From Rutidosis leptorrhynchoides (lineage: Eukaryota; Streptophyta; Magnoliopsida; Asterales; Asteraceae), in contig NC_092333.1 in the NCBI RefSeq assembly GCF_046630445.1, positions 4,956,501 to 5,020,500 on the forward strand: a stretch of DNA of 64,000 nt. Reading direction: 5' to 3'. The notes under the pieces are model-generated. The model made no database searches, was not told the DNA's origin, and saw only the letters and a list, made by a program, of their open reading frames with translations. Both the position numbers and the translations under genes were made by a program. This document shows, in pieces, positions 22,180 through 34,220 of this stretch. Positions within the stretch are counted from its first letter, which is position 1; every line of letters begins with the position of its first letter.

Positions 22180-25100
22180 AAACAGCTAAAGCCATTACCA
22201 CAAGAAGTGGTATCACACTTAAACCACCTGAAATACCTGTAATTTCTAATGAAGCTATTCCTACTCCATAAGAACCACAACCTGAACAAGATAAGGAAAA
22301 AGAACCGGTAGTTGAAAAGGTTAAGGAAGATAACACAGTTAAGGCTAAACCTTATGTTAAACCATACCAACCACCACTTCCTTACCCGAGTAAAATGAGA
22401 AAAGAGAGACTTGAAGCCGAGCAATCCAAATTCTTGGATATGTTTAAACAGATAAATGTAAATCTTCCTTTCATTGATGTGATTTCAGGAATGCCTAGAT
22501 ATGCTAAATTTCTGAAAGATCTAATCTCAAATAGAAAGAAAATGGAAGAACTCTCGGCTGTTACTATGAATGCTAATTGTTCTGCAGTGCTGTTGAATAA
22601 GATACCAGAAAAACTATCTGATCCAGGAAGTTTTACAATTCCATATTTTCTGGGTAGTATTAGTTCAATAGAAGCATTGGCAGACTTAGGTGCTAGTATA
22701 AATTTAATGCCGTATTCACTATACACTAAACTAGACCTTGGAGAATTGAAACCAATAAGAATAAGCATACAACTAGCCGATAGATCAGTAAAATATCCTA
22801 GAGGGATAATGAAAAACATGCTAGTTAAAGTTGGTACTTTAGTATTTCCAGTAGATTTTGTTATTCTGGACATGGAAGAAGATTCTCAAGTTCCTCTCAT
22901 ATTAGGAAGACCATTCTTAAACACGGCTAAAGCAATGATAGACGTGTTCGGTAAGAAACTGACCCTAAGTATAGAGGACGAGAGTGTTACCTTTTCAGTT
23001 GATAGAGCAATGCAACAACCGCAATCTGCAGATGATACTTGTTATTATATTCAAACTATAGAATCACATGCAGAATTATTAGAAGAATTTCCAGAATTAC
23101 AAGGAACATGAGAATGTTCTTTAGGAGAAGGAACTGAACCAATTGATGAAACTGATATGTTAGCTACACTTATGGCTAATGGATATGAACCAACAACAGA
23201 AGAAATTCAAATGCTAAAAGAAGAAGACAGATATCGATATAAATCATCGATAGAAGAACCACCGAAATTAGAGTTAAAGCCACTTCCAAACCATTTGGAA
23301 TATGCTTATTTACATGGTGAATCTGAATTACCTGTAATAATATCGTCTTCTCTTACTGAAAATGAGAAATCTCAACTCATTTCTGTGTTAAAAGCTCATA
23401 AACCAGCTATTGCATGGAAAATTCAAGATATTAAAGGAATAAGTCCTTCGTATTGCACACATAAAATCCTTATGGAAGAAGGTCATAAAACGTATGTGCA
23501 ACGCCAACGAAGACTAAATCCGAATATGCAAGATGTTGTTAAGAAAGAAATTATTAAACTGCTTGATGCAGGTTTAATTTATCCAATTTCTGATAGTCCA
23601 TGGGTAAGCCAAGTTCAATACGTACCTAAGAAGGGTGGCATGACTGTCATCACAAATGAGAAAAATGAGCTTATTCCTACTAGGACTGTAACAGGATGGC
23701 GTGTTTGTATTGATTATAGAAAATTAAATGACGCCACTAGAAAAGATCACTTTCCCTTACCTTTTATTGATCAAATGTTGGAAAGATTAGCCGAAAATAG
23801 TTACTATTGTTTCCTTGATGGTTTTTTCGGATATTTTCAAATTCCAATAGCACCCGAGGATCAAGAGAAAACCACATTCACGTGCCCTTATGGTACTTTT
23901 GCTTACAAACGCATGCCATTTGGACTATGCAACGCCCCTGCAACCTTTCAAAGGTGCATGATGGCGATTTTTCACGACATGATAGAAGAATGCATGAAAG
24001 TTTTCATGGATGACTTTTCAGTCTTCGGTGATACTTTTGAATCATGTCTAGTTAATCTTGAACGAATGCTTATTAGATGCGAACAATCAAATCTAGTTCT
24101 TAATTGGGAGAAATGCCATTTCATGGTTAAAGAAGGCATCGTTCTTGGTCATAAAATCTCAAAAGAAGGAATTGAAGTGGATAGAGCTAAAGTAGATGTA
24201 ATTGCTAAACTTCCATATCCCACCAATGTTAGAGGAGTTAGGAGTTTTCTAGGGCATGCCAGATTTTACTGACGTTTCATAAAAGATTTTTCTAAAATTG
24301 TCACTCCTATGAATAAACTCCTAGAAAAGGATGCCCCATTCATATTTTCAGATGAATGCATCAAATCTTTTAATATTTTTAAAGAAAAACTCACTAATGT
24401 ACCGATCATGATAACACCAAATTGAAATCTACCGTTTGAACTAATGTGCGATGCAAGTGATTTTGCAATGGGAGCCGTTTTAGGACAAAGGATTGAAAAA
24501 TGATTTCAACCTATATATTATGCTAGTAAGACATTACAAGGAGCACAAACAAATTACACAGCTACTGAAAAAGAACTCCTTGCTATTGTCTTTGCTTTTG
24601 ACAAATTTCGTTCATATCTCGTTCTAGCTAAAATGGTGGTCTATACCGACCAGTCTGCTCTTAGATACCTATTTTCAAAACAAGATGCTAAACCAAGATT
24701 AATCCGTTGGATCTTACTCTTACAAGAGTTCGATATTGAAATCTGAGATAAAAAAGGAGCAGAAAATCTCGCCGCTGATCATCTTTCTCGTCTTGAAAAT
24801 CCTGAATTAGAAGTTCTAAATGAATCGGCCATACAAGACAACTTTCCTGATGAATATCTATTGAAGATAGATTATAATGAAATTCCATAGTTTGCAGACT
24901 ATGCAAACTACTTAGTATGTGGATTCCTTGAAAAAGGATTATCGTACCAAAAATGAAAGAAATTCTTTAGTGATATAAAACACTATTTCTGGGAAGATCC
25001 ACATTCGTTTAAAAGTTGTCCCGATGGAATAATACGTCTATGTGTATTCGGAGATGAAGCTAGTAAAATTTTAAACCATTGTCACACAGGACCAACAGGA

Positions 25101-26177
25101 GGGCATTATGGGCCTCAACTCACAGCAAGAAAAGTTTATGATGCTGGATTCTATTGGCCTACAATTTTCAAAGACGCGCACCTTCTTTGCAAATCCTGTG
25201 ATGCTTGTCAAAGGGCCAGAAAAATAAGTCAACGTGATGAAATGCCACAAAATGTCATTCAAGTATGTGAAGTATTTGACATTTGGGGTATTGACTTTAT
25301 GGGTCCATTTCCAAAATCTTATAATAATCTCTACATTCTCGTAGCCATTGATTATGTATCTAAATGGGCGGAAGCACAAGCTCTCCCAACTAATGATGCA
25401 CGAGTTGTAGTCAACTTTTTAAAACGTCTTTTTGCAAGGTTTAGAACACCGAAAGCTTTAATAAGTGATCGGGGAACTCATTTTTGTAATAATCAACTTG
25501 AGAAAGTTCTCAAAAGATATGAAGTAACTCATAAAATCTCCACCGCATATCATCCACAAACAAGTGGACAAGTTGAAAATACCAACCGAGCTTTAAAACG
25601 CATTCTGGAGAAAACTGTAGGATCAAATCCGAAGGAATGGTCCATAAAATTGGAGGATGCACTCAGGGCTTTTAGAACAGCCTACAAAACTCCAATTGGA
25701 ACCACACCTTTTAAACTCGTTTACAGAAAAGCATGTCATCTTCCAGTAGAAATTGAACACAAAGCATTTTGGGCTTTGAAGACATGTAATCTTGATTTAC
25801 ATGAAGCTGGACGTCTACGGTTAAGTCAATTAAACGAATTAGAAGAATTGAGACATGAAGCATACGAAAATTCGCTGATCTATAAAGAAAGAACGAAGAA
25901 ATGGCATGATAAAAGAATCAGAAGTTCAAAAGAATTTAAAGAAGGAGACAGAGTTCTTCTTTTCAATTCACGATTCAAGCTATTTTCTGGAAAATTGAAA
26001 TCAAGATGGTCTGGACCATTCATAGTCAAAAGAGTTTTCCCGTACGGAACAGTAGAATTAATAAATTCAAATGGGATTGAATTTAAGGTTAATGGTCACA
26101 GAGTTAAACATTACATAGATAGTCCGATGGAAGTTGACAATGAAGTTAATCACAATTTCGACACCACAACTAACTAA
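22180..26177 (+). pseudogene. Athila pol: protease, RT, RNase H, integrase, with nonsense codons
   Basis: One frame throughout. Protease site ALADLGASINLMP; reverse transcriptase with CIDYRKLNDATRKD and FMDDFSVFG; RNase H with ELMCDASDFAMG; integrase with the H-H-C-C site ([10 protein letters not shown]...CKSCDAC), [17 protein letters not shown] and GQVENTNR. In-frame stops: 22269 TAA, 23109 TGA, 24270 TGA, 24423 TGA, 24501 TGA, 24744 TGA, 24888 TAG, 24954 TGA. By family consensus most replace CGA, TGG or CAA, so they are transitions. The integrase frame (25242-26177) is open to its natural end. Confidence 0.92.
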
Positions 26178-26349
26178 GTGTGGGGAGAATCAAGTCTTTA
26201 AAGGATAATATGTATTTCTGTTAGAGTTAGATTTTCTGTTTTCGTGTAGTTCTCGAAAATGGAACCCGAATGGTCTTTCCCTAGCAGACCCTAAAGAACT
26301 AGTCTTCTCCCCCCATTCTGAATTTTTATTTTTTTTTAGGTTTTTCGAA

Positions 26350-26685
26350 ATGAAGACTTCCTGTGAATTAAACCATGATCTAATGCTACACGCTTTGATT
26401 ACTAAACGTAATAATGACACCCTTTCAAGTGAAATAGTATCATTAATCAGAGAAAAATTGGACGGCGTAAGAAAAGAATCCAGATGCGAAAATAATAATT
26501 TACAATTTGGTAAAGGAAAATCAAAATCCACAGCGAAAAGAAGAGCACGACACCTTGAAAGATGTCACAAATGCGGAAAATGGTCACACAAAGGAAAATG
26601 CTCGACGAATCAGACATATTCCAATACCGAATTTGTTACTTTATGCAGAGACGGACCGTTCATATGTTTAGAAAAAAATCGATAA
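26350..26685 (+). CDS. Small basic zinc-knuckle ORF downstream of Athila integrase
   Basis: A 111-residue open frame, ATG at 26350, about 170 bp after the pol stop. The N-terminal half is ordinary helix-forming sequence; residues 50-70 are very basic (GKGKSKSTAKRRARHLER), followed by CHKCGKWSHKGKC, a CX2CX4HX3C knuckle like those of gag nucleocapsids. It could bind nucleic acid, or be a relic of a duplicated nucleocapsid. Not recognised as a standard Athila protein; function unknown. Confidence 0.5.
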   Translation: MKTSCELNHDLMLHALITKRNNDTLSSEIVSLIREKLDGVRKESRCENNNLQFGKGKSKSTAKRRARHLERCHKCGKWSHKGKCSTNQTYSNTEFVTLCRDGPFICLEKNR

Positions 26686-26769
26686 ATGCTCGAGGTTACG
26701 CCTATGTAGCTATGGAAAACCAATTAGTCCGACTATCTTATGAGTGGGCTAGAGCATATCACTAAGAAA

Positions 26770-27685
26770 TCTCTTTCACATGTAAGTTTGTACAGTTTTC
26801 ATTTTTATTTTTATTTTTATTTTTAACCTTTTGATAATAAACGCTAAATTGTTCGCTATAAAGTATTAAATTGGTATTCGATAAAATTAGGTCTTGTGAC
26901 CGAAATTATTGATATCATACAAAAATTTATTACATCACTGCGAAATTTAACGTTTATTCTTAAGGTATAAATATTTTTAATCAATCAACTAAAAATATTT
27001 CAAACATTCGTCATGAGTTAAATTAGGTCATGGAACCAAAATTACTTTACCGAAAATAGGGGCGCATATTTTTGATAATATTTGATTGATTAAAGTGGGA
27101 TAAAAGCCAAAAAGATTTTTAATTTTATTTTTACCATGTTTTTAAAATTAATATATAAATATTAAATTAATATTGTGAATTTTTTTTAAAATCAATATAT
27201 TTAAGTTTGTAAATATTGGAAAATTTTAATATTTTTAATATAAGTTTGTATGTATAAAAATAAAAATATAATATAAGTTTGGTGTGAATTTTTAATTATT
27301 AATATGAATTTTCAATTTTATGCATTTTAAATTTAAGTTTGGTGTGAATTTAAAAACAAAAATTTACTTTATTTCGCTAAGTTAAAAATATGATTTTTAA
27401 AATTCGTCGTGAGTTGAAGACTAGGTCGTTGAACCGAAATTGCTCTACCCAAGGGAGGGACGAGAACTTTTATTATCATTATTTTTAATCTTATTGAATT
27501 AAAGTATGCCAAAAACATTAAAAAAAACCCAAAAAATCTTTACTTTTAAAATCGCGATTAAAAAGTGACAAATTTTAAAATTTTGTCGAGGGACGGACTA
27601 GGACATCGATCCGAAACGCCCTCATCCTAAAAAGAAACAAATTTTTAAAATTTTATTAATTTTATGTTTTATAAAGTGTAAGGTT

Positions 27686-27720
<35 letters not shown>

Positions 27721-27740
27721 AAAGTACTGTTCCCGGATAC
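26770..27740 (+). other. Athila non-coding spacer with degenerate repeated motif
   Basis: No credible ORF. A degenerate motif, roughly TAGGTC.T.GAACCGAAATT followed by TACC, recurs near 26889, 27032, 27421 and 27599, and once more at 30844 beyond ORF3. TAAGTTTGGTGTGAATTT repeats near 27277 and 27342. A 28-bp A run ends the stretch at about 27718. Confidence 0.6.
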
Positions 27741-27788
27741 CCATGCGATCGCATGGGATTTAAACTCCAACTCCATGTGATCGCATGG
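27741..27788 (+). promoter_or_regulatory. Paired palindrome module, copy 4 (before Athila ORF3)
   Basis: CCATGCGATCGCATGG (27741-27756) and CCATGTGATCGCATGG (27773-27788), 32 bp apart; one C-to-T change in the second. It lies about 880 bp before the ORF3 ATG and is followed by a CA-rich, leader-like tract (27840-27930). This raises the possibility of an internal promoter; no clear TATA box follows. Confidence 0.55.
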
Positions 27789-28670
27789 AGCTGGAAATCA
27801 GGCCAGAAACAAAATGCCAGTCTGTTCTGTCTTTAACACCACAACACACAAACACATACGAAAACACACTCAAATTCTCTCCAAATTTCACCAAAATTCA
27901 CCGTAATTTGTCAAATTTCTTGCTCTAATCATGCCTAGATTCGCATTCTTCAGCAAAAAGGTAAAAATTACACCCCTAAACTCTATAAATTCCTAGTTTT
28001 TGTGATAATTACCAGTATTTTACCTAATGCAATTTTCTTAATTTCTAGTGTAATTAGTATTAAATTGATAGTATTTTATGTATGTATAACCTAGATTGAT
28101 GCTATTTAACATGATTTGGAGCCAAAAACTTAAAAAAATTTAGAAATCTAGGGTTTGTGTTCTTGAGCAATTTGGGGCTTTTTGATATAAACAGGTTATG
28201 ACCGATTTTTGTCATGAATTATTGCTAAATTGAGTAGTGTAACATGTTTAGGTAGTTAAATGATCCAAACATTGATCCTAAACATGATTTTTGGAGATTA
28301 AAGTGGACTTTTTAAATCCAAAATTCATGAACTTGATTAATTTGATATATTTGCCATTTGAGACTTGTTTAATTGCTAGTAATGACTATTTTGACATGTT
28401 ATTTGAGTTAAATGCTTATGAACTTTGTCTACATTTTCATATATGCTTATTTGAAAAAGTGTAGAATTGTAAAAATTGTGAAAATGCGTATAAGTTTAAG
28501 TTTGATTTAACATGTTATTGTGGTTAATTTAAGTTGTTATTTTGCTAACACTAATGCATATTTGGATGCACAAATTTTGTGTTTAATGTGTTTTGTAAAA
28601 AGCCGATACTGGAGGTTCAGGATCATCATCATCTAGACGACCTGCTCCAGCTCCAGAACCAGAACCAGAA

Positions 28671-30134
28671 ATGCAATACGAGCCAGAACCTGAACAAGTA
28701 CCACAACAGGAACCACAACAACAGCCTGATCAGCACGTACCTTATTATGATCTGCTGCAGTTACCTAATGAATTCATAGTATTTCCCTCGCATCCACCTG
28801 TAGAATACCCAACAATTCCGGAATGCACATTGCATCCTAATCTGAGATTCGATAGACGATGGAGAGATTACCCGGCATATCAAAGTAATAAATTTAAATT
28901 GGTAACAAAAGAGGTAGAGGTGCCGAGGGTAATTGATTGGAATCCTTTGGAAACGGTCCATCTAGCTGACCGTGTTAGACAGCATTTGATTCAAAGGTAT
29001 GACAGTTCTTCTTTTACAGATTGGGAACGTCTTTTCACCATTCGTAGACCTGTATATAAGGAATGGTGTGTTGAGCTGATGAGTACTATAGTGTTAAATG
29101 TAGATGTAGATAGGTTAGATGATAGAAGTTTTCTTAGATTTATCCTTGGCGGTAGGATGTACAGAATGTGCATGATGGACATGGCCAGGGCATTACAGAT
29201 TTACACTCCTAGTGAATTGTTACTACCTGATTGTATGAGTTTGATTTATCGTGGTGAAAGGGTAGATAGGAACTTTGACGCGAACGCCGTTTGGAGGCGT
29301 ATGTCAAACTATAATGTTTTTACACTGGGAGGAAAACACTCCTACTTACATATTAACAAAGTCGAGCTTCGTGTAATTCATAGATTTTTGGCTAACTCGA
29401 TTACACAGAGAGGTCACAGTAAGGAGAAAATGACCTTACATGATTTATTTTACCTAAAGTGTATTCGAGACCCGAGAAGCTTTGTTAATATCCCTTACTG
29501 TGTTGGTTTTTATTTATCTAAAATGGTAGAAGGAATGCAGGACGGGAGTATAATAGGAGAAGGTATTTTTGTTACTCTCATTGGAGAGTATTTAGGTGTT
29601 GGTAGGAACCAAGGGGGTCCATTACAGATTTGTAGAGAACAGGATGAGACCATAGGATTGCGGGTTTATGTGGGTGCTAAGGTATTGAAGAGTAGACGCA
29701 ACCAGGCATTGCCCTATGAAGGTAATCATCCTCAGGTAGAGAGATGGTCAGACGAGGAAATGGAGGAAGCGGAAGACATTAGGGATGTCTTTAGAGATGC
29801 TATTCTTGACGTCCACGTTCGTATAGATGAGGAAGCAATGACGAGCGCAGCCAGACATAGTATGTACGAGCAGTGGAACTCCGAGCGAGTATACGAGGAT
29901 TATAGGCGACGCCAACATGATAGCTGGTTAGTTCATCAGCACCAAATCATGAGCCAGCTATCATATCAGGTACCAAATAATTACGTGCCTACTCGACCTG
30001 CTCATTTTCCGCCACACAACCCCGACATCCGACCACCCTTTAACCGGTATGACTATAACCAAGCCTATCAGAACACCTATAACCAACAATGGAACCCAAC
30101 TGACGAGATGAACTGGAACCCCTATCCAGACTGA
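28671..30134 (+). CDS. Athila third ORF (ATHILA ORF-1-type domain), intact
   Basis: 487 codons uninterrupted, though the neighbouring gag-pol is full of stops. Residues 1-25 are rich in Pro, Glu and Gln (PEPEQVPQQEPQQQ); the frame is open upstream to 28599. Residues 50-350 match what I know of the ATHILA ORF-1 family found in plant Athila elements (RRWRDYPAYQ, FILGGRMYRMCMMDMARAL, LRVIHRFLANSITQRGHSKEK, LHDLFYLKCI). The C-terminus is Tyr/Asn/Pro-rich. The protein sits where env-like ORFs occur in this lineage, but I see no signal peptide or membrane segment. Function unknown. Confidence 0.75.
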   Translation: MQYEPEPEQVPQQEPQQQPDQHVPYYDLLQLPNEFIVFPSHPPVEYPTIPECTLHPNLRFDRRWRDYPAYQSNKFKLVTKEVEVPRVIDWNPLETVHLADRVRQHLIQRYDSSSFTDWERLFTIRRPVYKEWCVELMSTIVLNVDVDRLDDRSFLRFILGGRMYRMCMMDMARALQIYTPSELLLPDCMSLIYRGERVDRNFDANAVWRRMSNYNVFTLGGKHSYLHINKVELRVIHRFLANSITQRGHSKEKMTLHDLFYLKCIRDPRSFVNIPYCVGFYLSKMVEGMQDGSIIGEGIFVTLIGEYLGVGRNQGGPLQICREQDETIGLRVYVGAKVLKSRRNQALPYEGNHPQVERWSDEEMEEAEDIRDVFRDAILDVHVRIDEEAMTSAARHSMYEQWNSERVYEDYRRRQHDSWLVHQHQIMSQLSYQVPNNYVPTRPAHFPPHNPDIRPPFNRYDYNQAYQNTYNQQWNPTDEMNWNPYPD

Positions 30135-32229
30135 TTTAGTTTCATTGGTTATTTTTATGATTTTTAGGTTTTTATCTTTTTACTTATTCATGTTTAAACT
30201 TATGTTATTGGATATATTTATGTAATTTTTATCATTTTTATTATTATTGTGTACTAATATTTCACATTTAGGATTTGAAAGTGGGATATTAAGTCCCATT
30301 TCAAATTGCCATGCATGTTTATATTTGTATGTATGTATATTGTCGATTGCACAAAACAGGGTAAAACATCGCATTTTCAAAGACTGACATTAAGTTCAGC
30401 AAAAGCTAGTAATTTTGACGACAAGATGAAAAAATAAATGTGATGTAACAACAAGATGGAATGAACAAATGATATGCACCATTTATCATTCAGCAAACAA
30501 ACGCCAATATGTTTGGAAACTTTGGTAAAATTTAATCATTTTTCTACACTAATCACTCTCAATAATTTAAATTGTTACTGATTTCTTGCAAATGAGGGCA
30601 TTGCAAGATCTTAAGTGTGGGAAGGGGTTAAATTCTTTCGTATTTTTAAAATTTTTAACTTATACACTTGGTTACCATTAAAAATACTAGTAACGCAGTA
30701 GTTGTATTAGAATCTAGTGCTCTCTGATAATAAAGAACAGCCCTAGTCTTATATACTGACTACCCAATTCTAGTAAAAATTTTCAAAATTTTCAATTAAA
30801 TGAATTCAAAATCATGTTTATACATATTTATGAACGATAAAACTAGGTGTTAACACCGAAATTATTGTTACCTCGGAAAGGACATAAATTGAGAAACAAA
30901 CCAAAGTGTTAGAATTTATTTAAAATGGAATAGAGGACAATAAAAAGGAAAATAAAAGTACCAAGTTATCTTAAACATATGTCACATATTTCTGTAACAA
31001 ATAATTGAAGATACTTTTGTTTTGGACTAAACTAAACAGTTTTACCCGATTTACTGTAATATATTTGAAAGAAAGATGGATCTACACGATGAATCAATTC
31101 CATCATTAAAAGGAATTAAAGTCTTTCGAAAAAGACACGCGCTTCTTGATTTAGGTTAAGAAGTTGTCGTCCAGACCAGCTGTAGGTTGACGAAAAATCT
31201 AGAAAAGTCATCACTAAAATCAGCAGGAAATCCACGAACCTCATCATCAAACAGGGTCACCAAGTGGTCAGACTTATCCTATCCATGAGAGGATCTGTCT
31301 CGTAAAATGGGGAGGGCGCCGTGCAAATTAGCTTGATAAGACTAATGAATCAGACCCCCAGAAAGGATAATCTCCTTAAAGATTAAAAATCAGCTTTTAA
31401 GCCTGATATTACTCAATCCTTGAGATTGACCTTAAAGATTGAGAATTCAAACTCATGGAATTCGATGATATCTAAACTCGAGCTTGAACGAGAAAATATT
31501 TTGATCAAAATACAAACCGATTTGTTTTCTAAAAACCCATTTTCAATGCGTTCATTACCATTGAACGTAAAATCCTAGGAATTCACCTAGAATTCATTAG
31601 GTTACCTGAACCAAATCGGGTGTCAACCGTAAGAACGGTGGTTGCATAGCATGGTCGAAGACAGGACCTTGTGCCAGACCGAAAAATTATAGGATGATCT
31701 TTACTATTGCTCCTACAAAGGATAGTACTAGCATCCGACACGTTTTTAGGACCATAATCAAATGCATGTCATTAGACATTGCCTTAACAGTTGCTTGTTC
31801 AACGCTTTCCTTTACAACCAGACGGTAGTTTACCGAAAGGTAATATACGGGACAAGTAAACTGGACGTGTTGCTTTCCTAATACAAGGTTAGCAAGTGGG
31901 TAACACAAAACCGCAAGTGTTGAGCTAAAATTTTCAAATCGGAAACCCACAAAACCCACAAAAATATTTTGCAACACCGGTGAAGGGTTATTCCGGAAAA
32001 CTTATCTAGGGTAAAAGCTAGATTTAATTTTCAAAAGATCAAATGTTTTCATAAAGATCCTATTTCTTTAAGGATCTAAATTTTTATAAGTCATGTGGGA
32101 CTGTAAACCACAACGTTACTACCAGTGTTCATACCGCTGTAATGAAATCACTGATGTACAAAGTGTGAAGAATAAAGAAGTGATTCTAGTATATTTCAAG
32201 ACTATATTGCTTGAGGACAAGCAACGCTC
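30135..32229 (+). other. Athila 3' non-coding region
   Basis: About 2.1 kb with no convincing ORF. It holds a purine-rich AAGTGTGGGAAGGGG at 30613-30627, one copy of the TAGGTG..ACCGAAATT motif, and ordinary AT-rich sequence. An antisense 96-codon frame at 31687-31977 has no recognisable features. Confidence 0.6.
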
Positions 32230-32244
32230 AAGTGTGAGAATATT
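32230..32244 (+). other. Athila polypurine tract
   Basis: AAGTGTGAGAATATT lies immediately before the 3' LTR start TGATAATG. Related purine runs occur at 26176-26187 and 30613-30627. Confidence 0.5.
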
Positions 32245-34215
32245 TGATAATGCTAAAAACGAACATATATTTCATAGCATTATCCCTTAAGAAAGACAAA
32301 CTTTTAGTTACAATTGTTCTATTTACAAGTGATATTCGTTTAAATAATAAAAAGTGAAGACAAAAGACAGATTCGACGAATTGAAGACGCAAACGACCAA
32401 AAAACTCAAAAGTACAAAGTACAATCAAAGAGGTTCCAATTATTGATGAGAAACGTCTCAAAATTACAAGAGTACAAGATTCGAAACACAAAATACAAGA
32501 TATTAAATTGTACGCAAGGACGTTCGAAAATCCAGAACTGGGACCAGAGTCAACTCTCAACGCTCGACGCAACGGACTAAAAATTACAAGTCAACTATGC
32601 AAATAAATATAATATAATATTTAAATAATTCTTATAATTATTTATATATTATATTTATTTAATTAAAACGTCGACAAACAAGAAAACAAGGAACTTTGAG
32701 CTGTCACCGACGGCCATGCGATCGCATGGCCTGGAGGAAGAAATCCCATGCGATCGCATGGCTAACTTTTCCAGCCCACATGCCTATAAAAATCGAGCTT
32801 TGGTGCATCATTTAACACATCTTTTTCTCTTCATTCATCAACGTATATGTATATATATTTATATTATAATTTTAATTTTAATTTTAAATCCTAATAATAA
32901 GGATTTGTTAGCGAATGTTGTAAGGGTGTAAGTCGAAATTCTGTCCGTGTAACGCTACGCTATTTTTAATCATTGTAAGTTATGTTCAACCTTTTTAATT
33001 TAATGTCTCGTAGCTAAGTTATTATTATGCTTATTTAAAACGAAGTAATCATGATGTTGGGCTAAATATTTAAATTTGGGTAATTGGGCTTTGTACCATA
33101 ATTGGGGTTTGGACAAAAGAACGACACTTGTGGAAATTAGACTATGGGCTATTAATGGGTTTTATATTTGTTTAACTAAATGATAGTTTGTTAATTTTAA
33201 TATAAAGATTTACAATTGGACGTCCCTATAAATAACCATATACACTCGATCGGACACGATGGGCGGGATATTAATATGTACGAATAATCGTTCATTTAAC
33301 CGGACACGGGAATGGATTAATAGTCTATGGAATTATTAAAACAGGGGTGAAATTATGTACAAGGAGACTTGGCATAATTGATAACAAAGTATTAAAACCT
33401 TGAGTTACACGCAGTCGATAACCTGGTGTAATTATTAAACAAAGTATTAAAATCTTGTTACAGTTTAAGTCCCCAATTAGTTAGAATATTTGACTTCGGG
33501 TATAAGGATAATTTGACGAGGACACTCGCACTTTATATTTATGACTGGTGGACTGTTATGGACAAAAACCAGACGGACATATTAAATAATCCAGGACAAA
33601 GGACAATTAACCCATGGGCATAAAACTAAAATCAACACGTCAAACATCATGATTACGGAAGTTTAAATAAGCATAATTCCTTTATTTTCATATTTAATTG
33701 CACTTTTAATTATCGCACTTTTATTTATTATCATTGTATTTAATTGCACTTTTAATTATCGTACTCTTTAATTATCGCAAGTTTATTTTATAACACTTTT
33801 ATTTATCGTAATTTCATTATCGTTATTTATTTTACGCTTTAAATTAAGTCTTTTATTTATTTAATATTTTTACATTAGGTTTTAACTGCGACTAAAGTTT
33901 TAAAATCGACAAACCGGTCATTAAACGGTAAAAACCCCCTTTTATAATAATAATATTACTTATATATATTTGTATTTTTATAAATTAAAACTAATATAGC
34001 GTTAAGATTTGTTTAAAAGATTTCCCTGTGGAACGAACCGGACTTACTAAAAACTACACTACTGTACGATTAGGTACACTGCCTATAAGTGTTGTAGCAA
34101 GGTTTAGGTATATCCATTCTATAAATAAATAAATATTTTGTGTAAAATTGTATCGTATTTAATAGTATTTCCTAGTAAAAATAAAGCTATTTCATATACA
34201 CCTCTACGCACATCA
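32245..34215 (+). repeat. Athila 3' LTR
   Basis: 1971 bp, same length as the 5' LTR with scattered substitutions. It holds GTCGAC, the paired palindromes at 32714-32761 and TATAAAAA at 32785. Confidence 0.95.
32714..32761 (+). promoter_or_regulatory. Paired 16-bp palindrome module, copy 5 (Athila 3' LTR)
   Basis: CCATGCGATCGCATGG at 32714-32729 and 32746-32761, 32 bp apart, with the same spacer as the 5' LTR copy. Confidence 0.8.
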
Positions 34216-34220
34216 AATAT

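Larger units (their letters stand above)
17241..34215 (+). mobile_element. Full-length Athila-lineage Ty3/gypsy retrotransposon (16,975 bp)
   Basis: Both LTRs are exactly 1971 bp (17241-19211, 32245-34215), begin TGATAATGCT and end GCACATCA, and look about 98 percent alike by eye. AATAT flanks both ends (17236-17240, 34216-34220). The primer site is tRNA-Asp type, typical of Athila. Order: LTR, PBS, gag, pol (protease, RT, RNase H, integrase), a small zinc-knuckle ORF, a long non-coding stretch, a third ORF with an Athila-type domain, a second non-coding stretch, PPT, LTR. gag-pol is broken by many nonsense codons, so it cannot move on its own. Confidence 0.95.

Noticed and set aside
27931..28671. 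Spliced first exon (MPRFAFFSKK) joined to Athila ORF3
   Set aside because: Donor AAAAG|GTAAAA is good, but every nearby AG acceptor gives the wrong phase for ORF3; kept only as a hypothesis.
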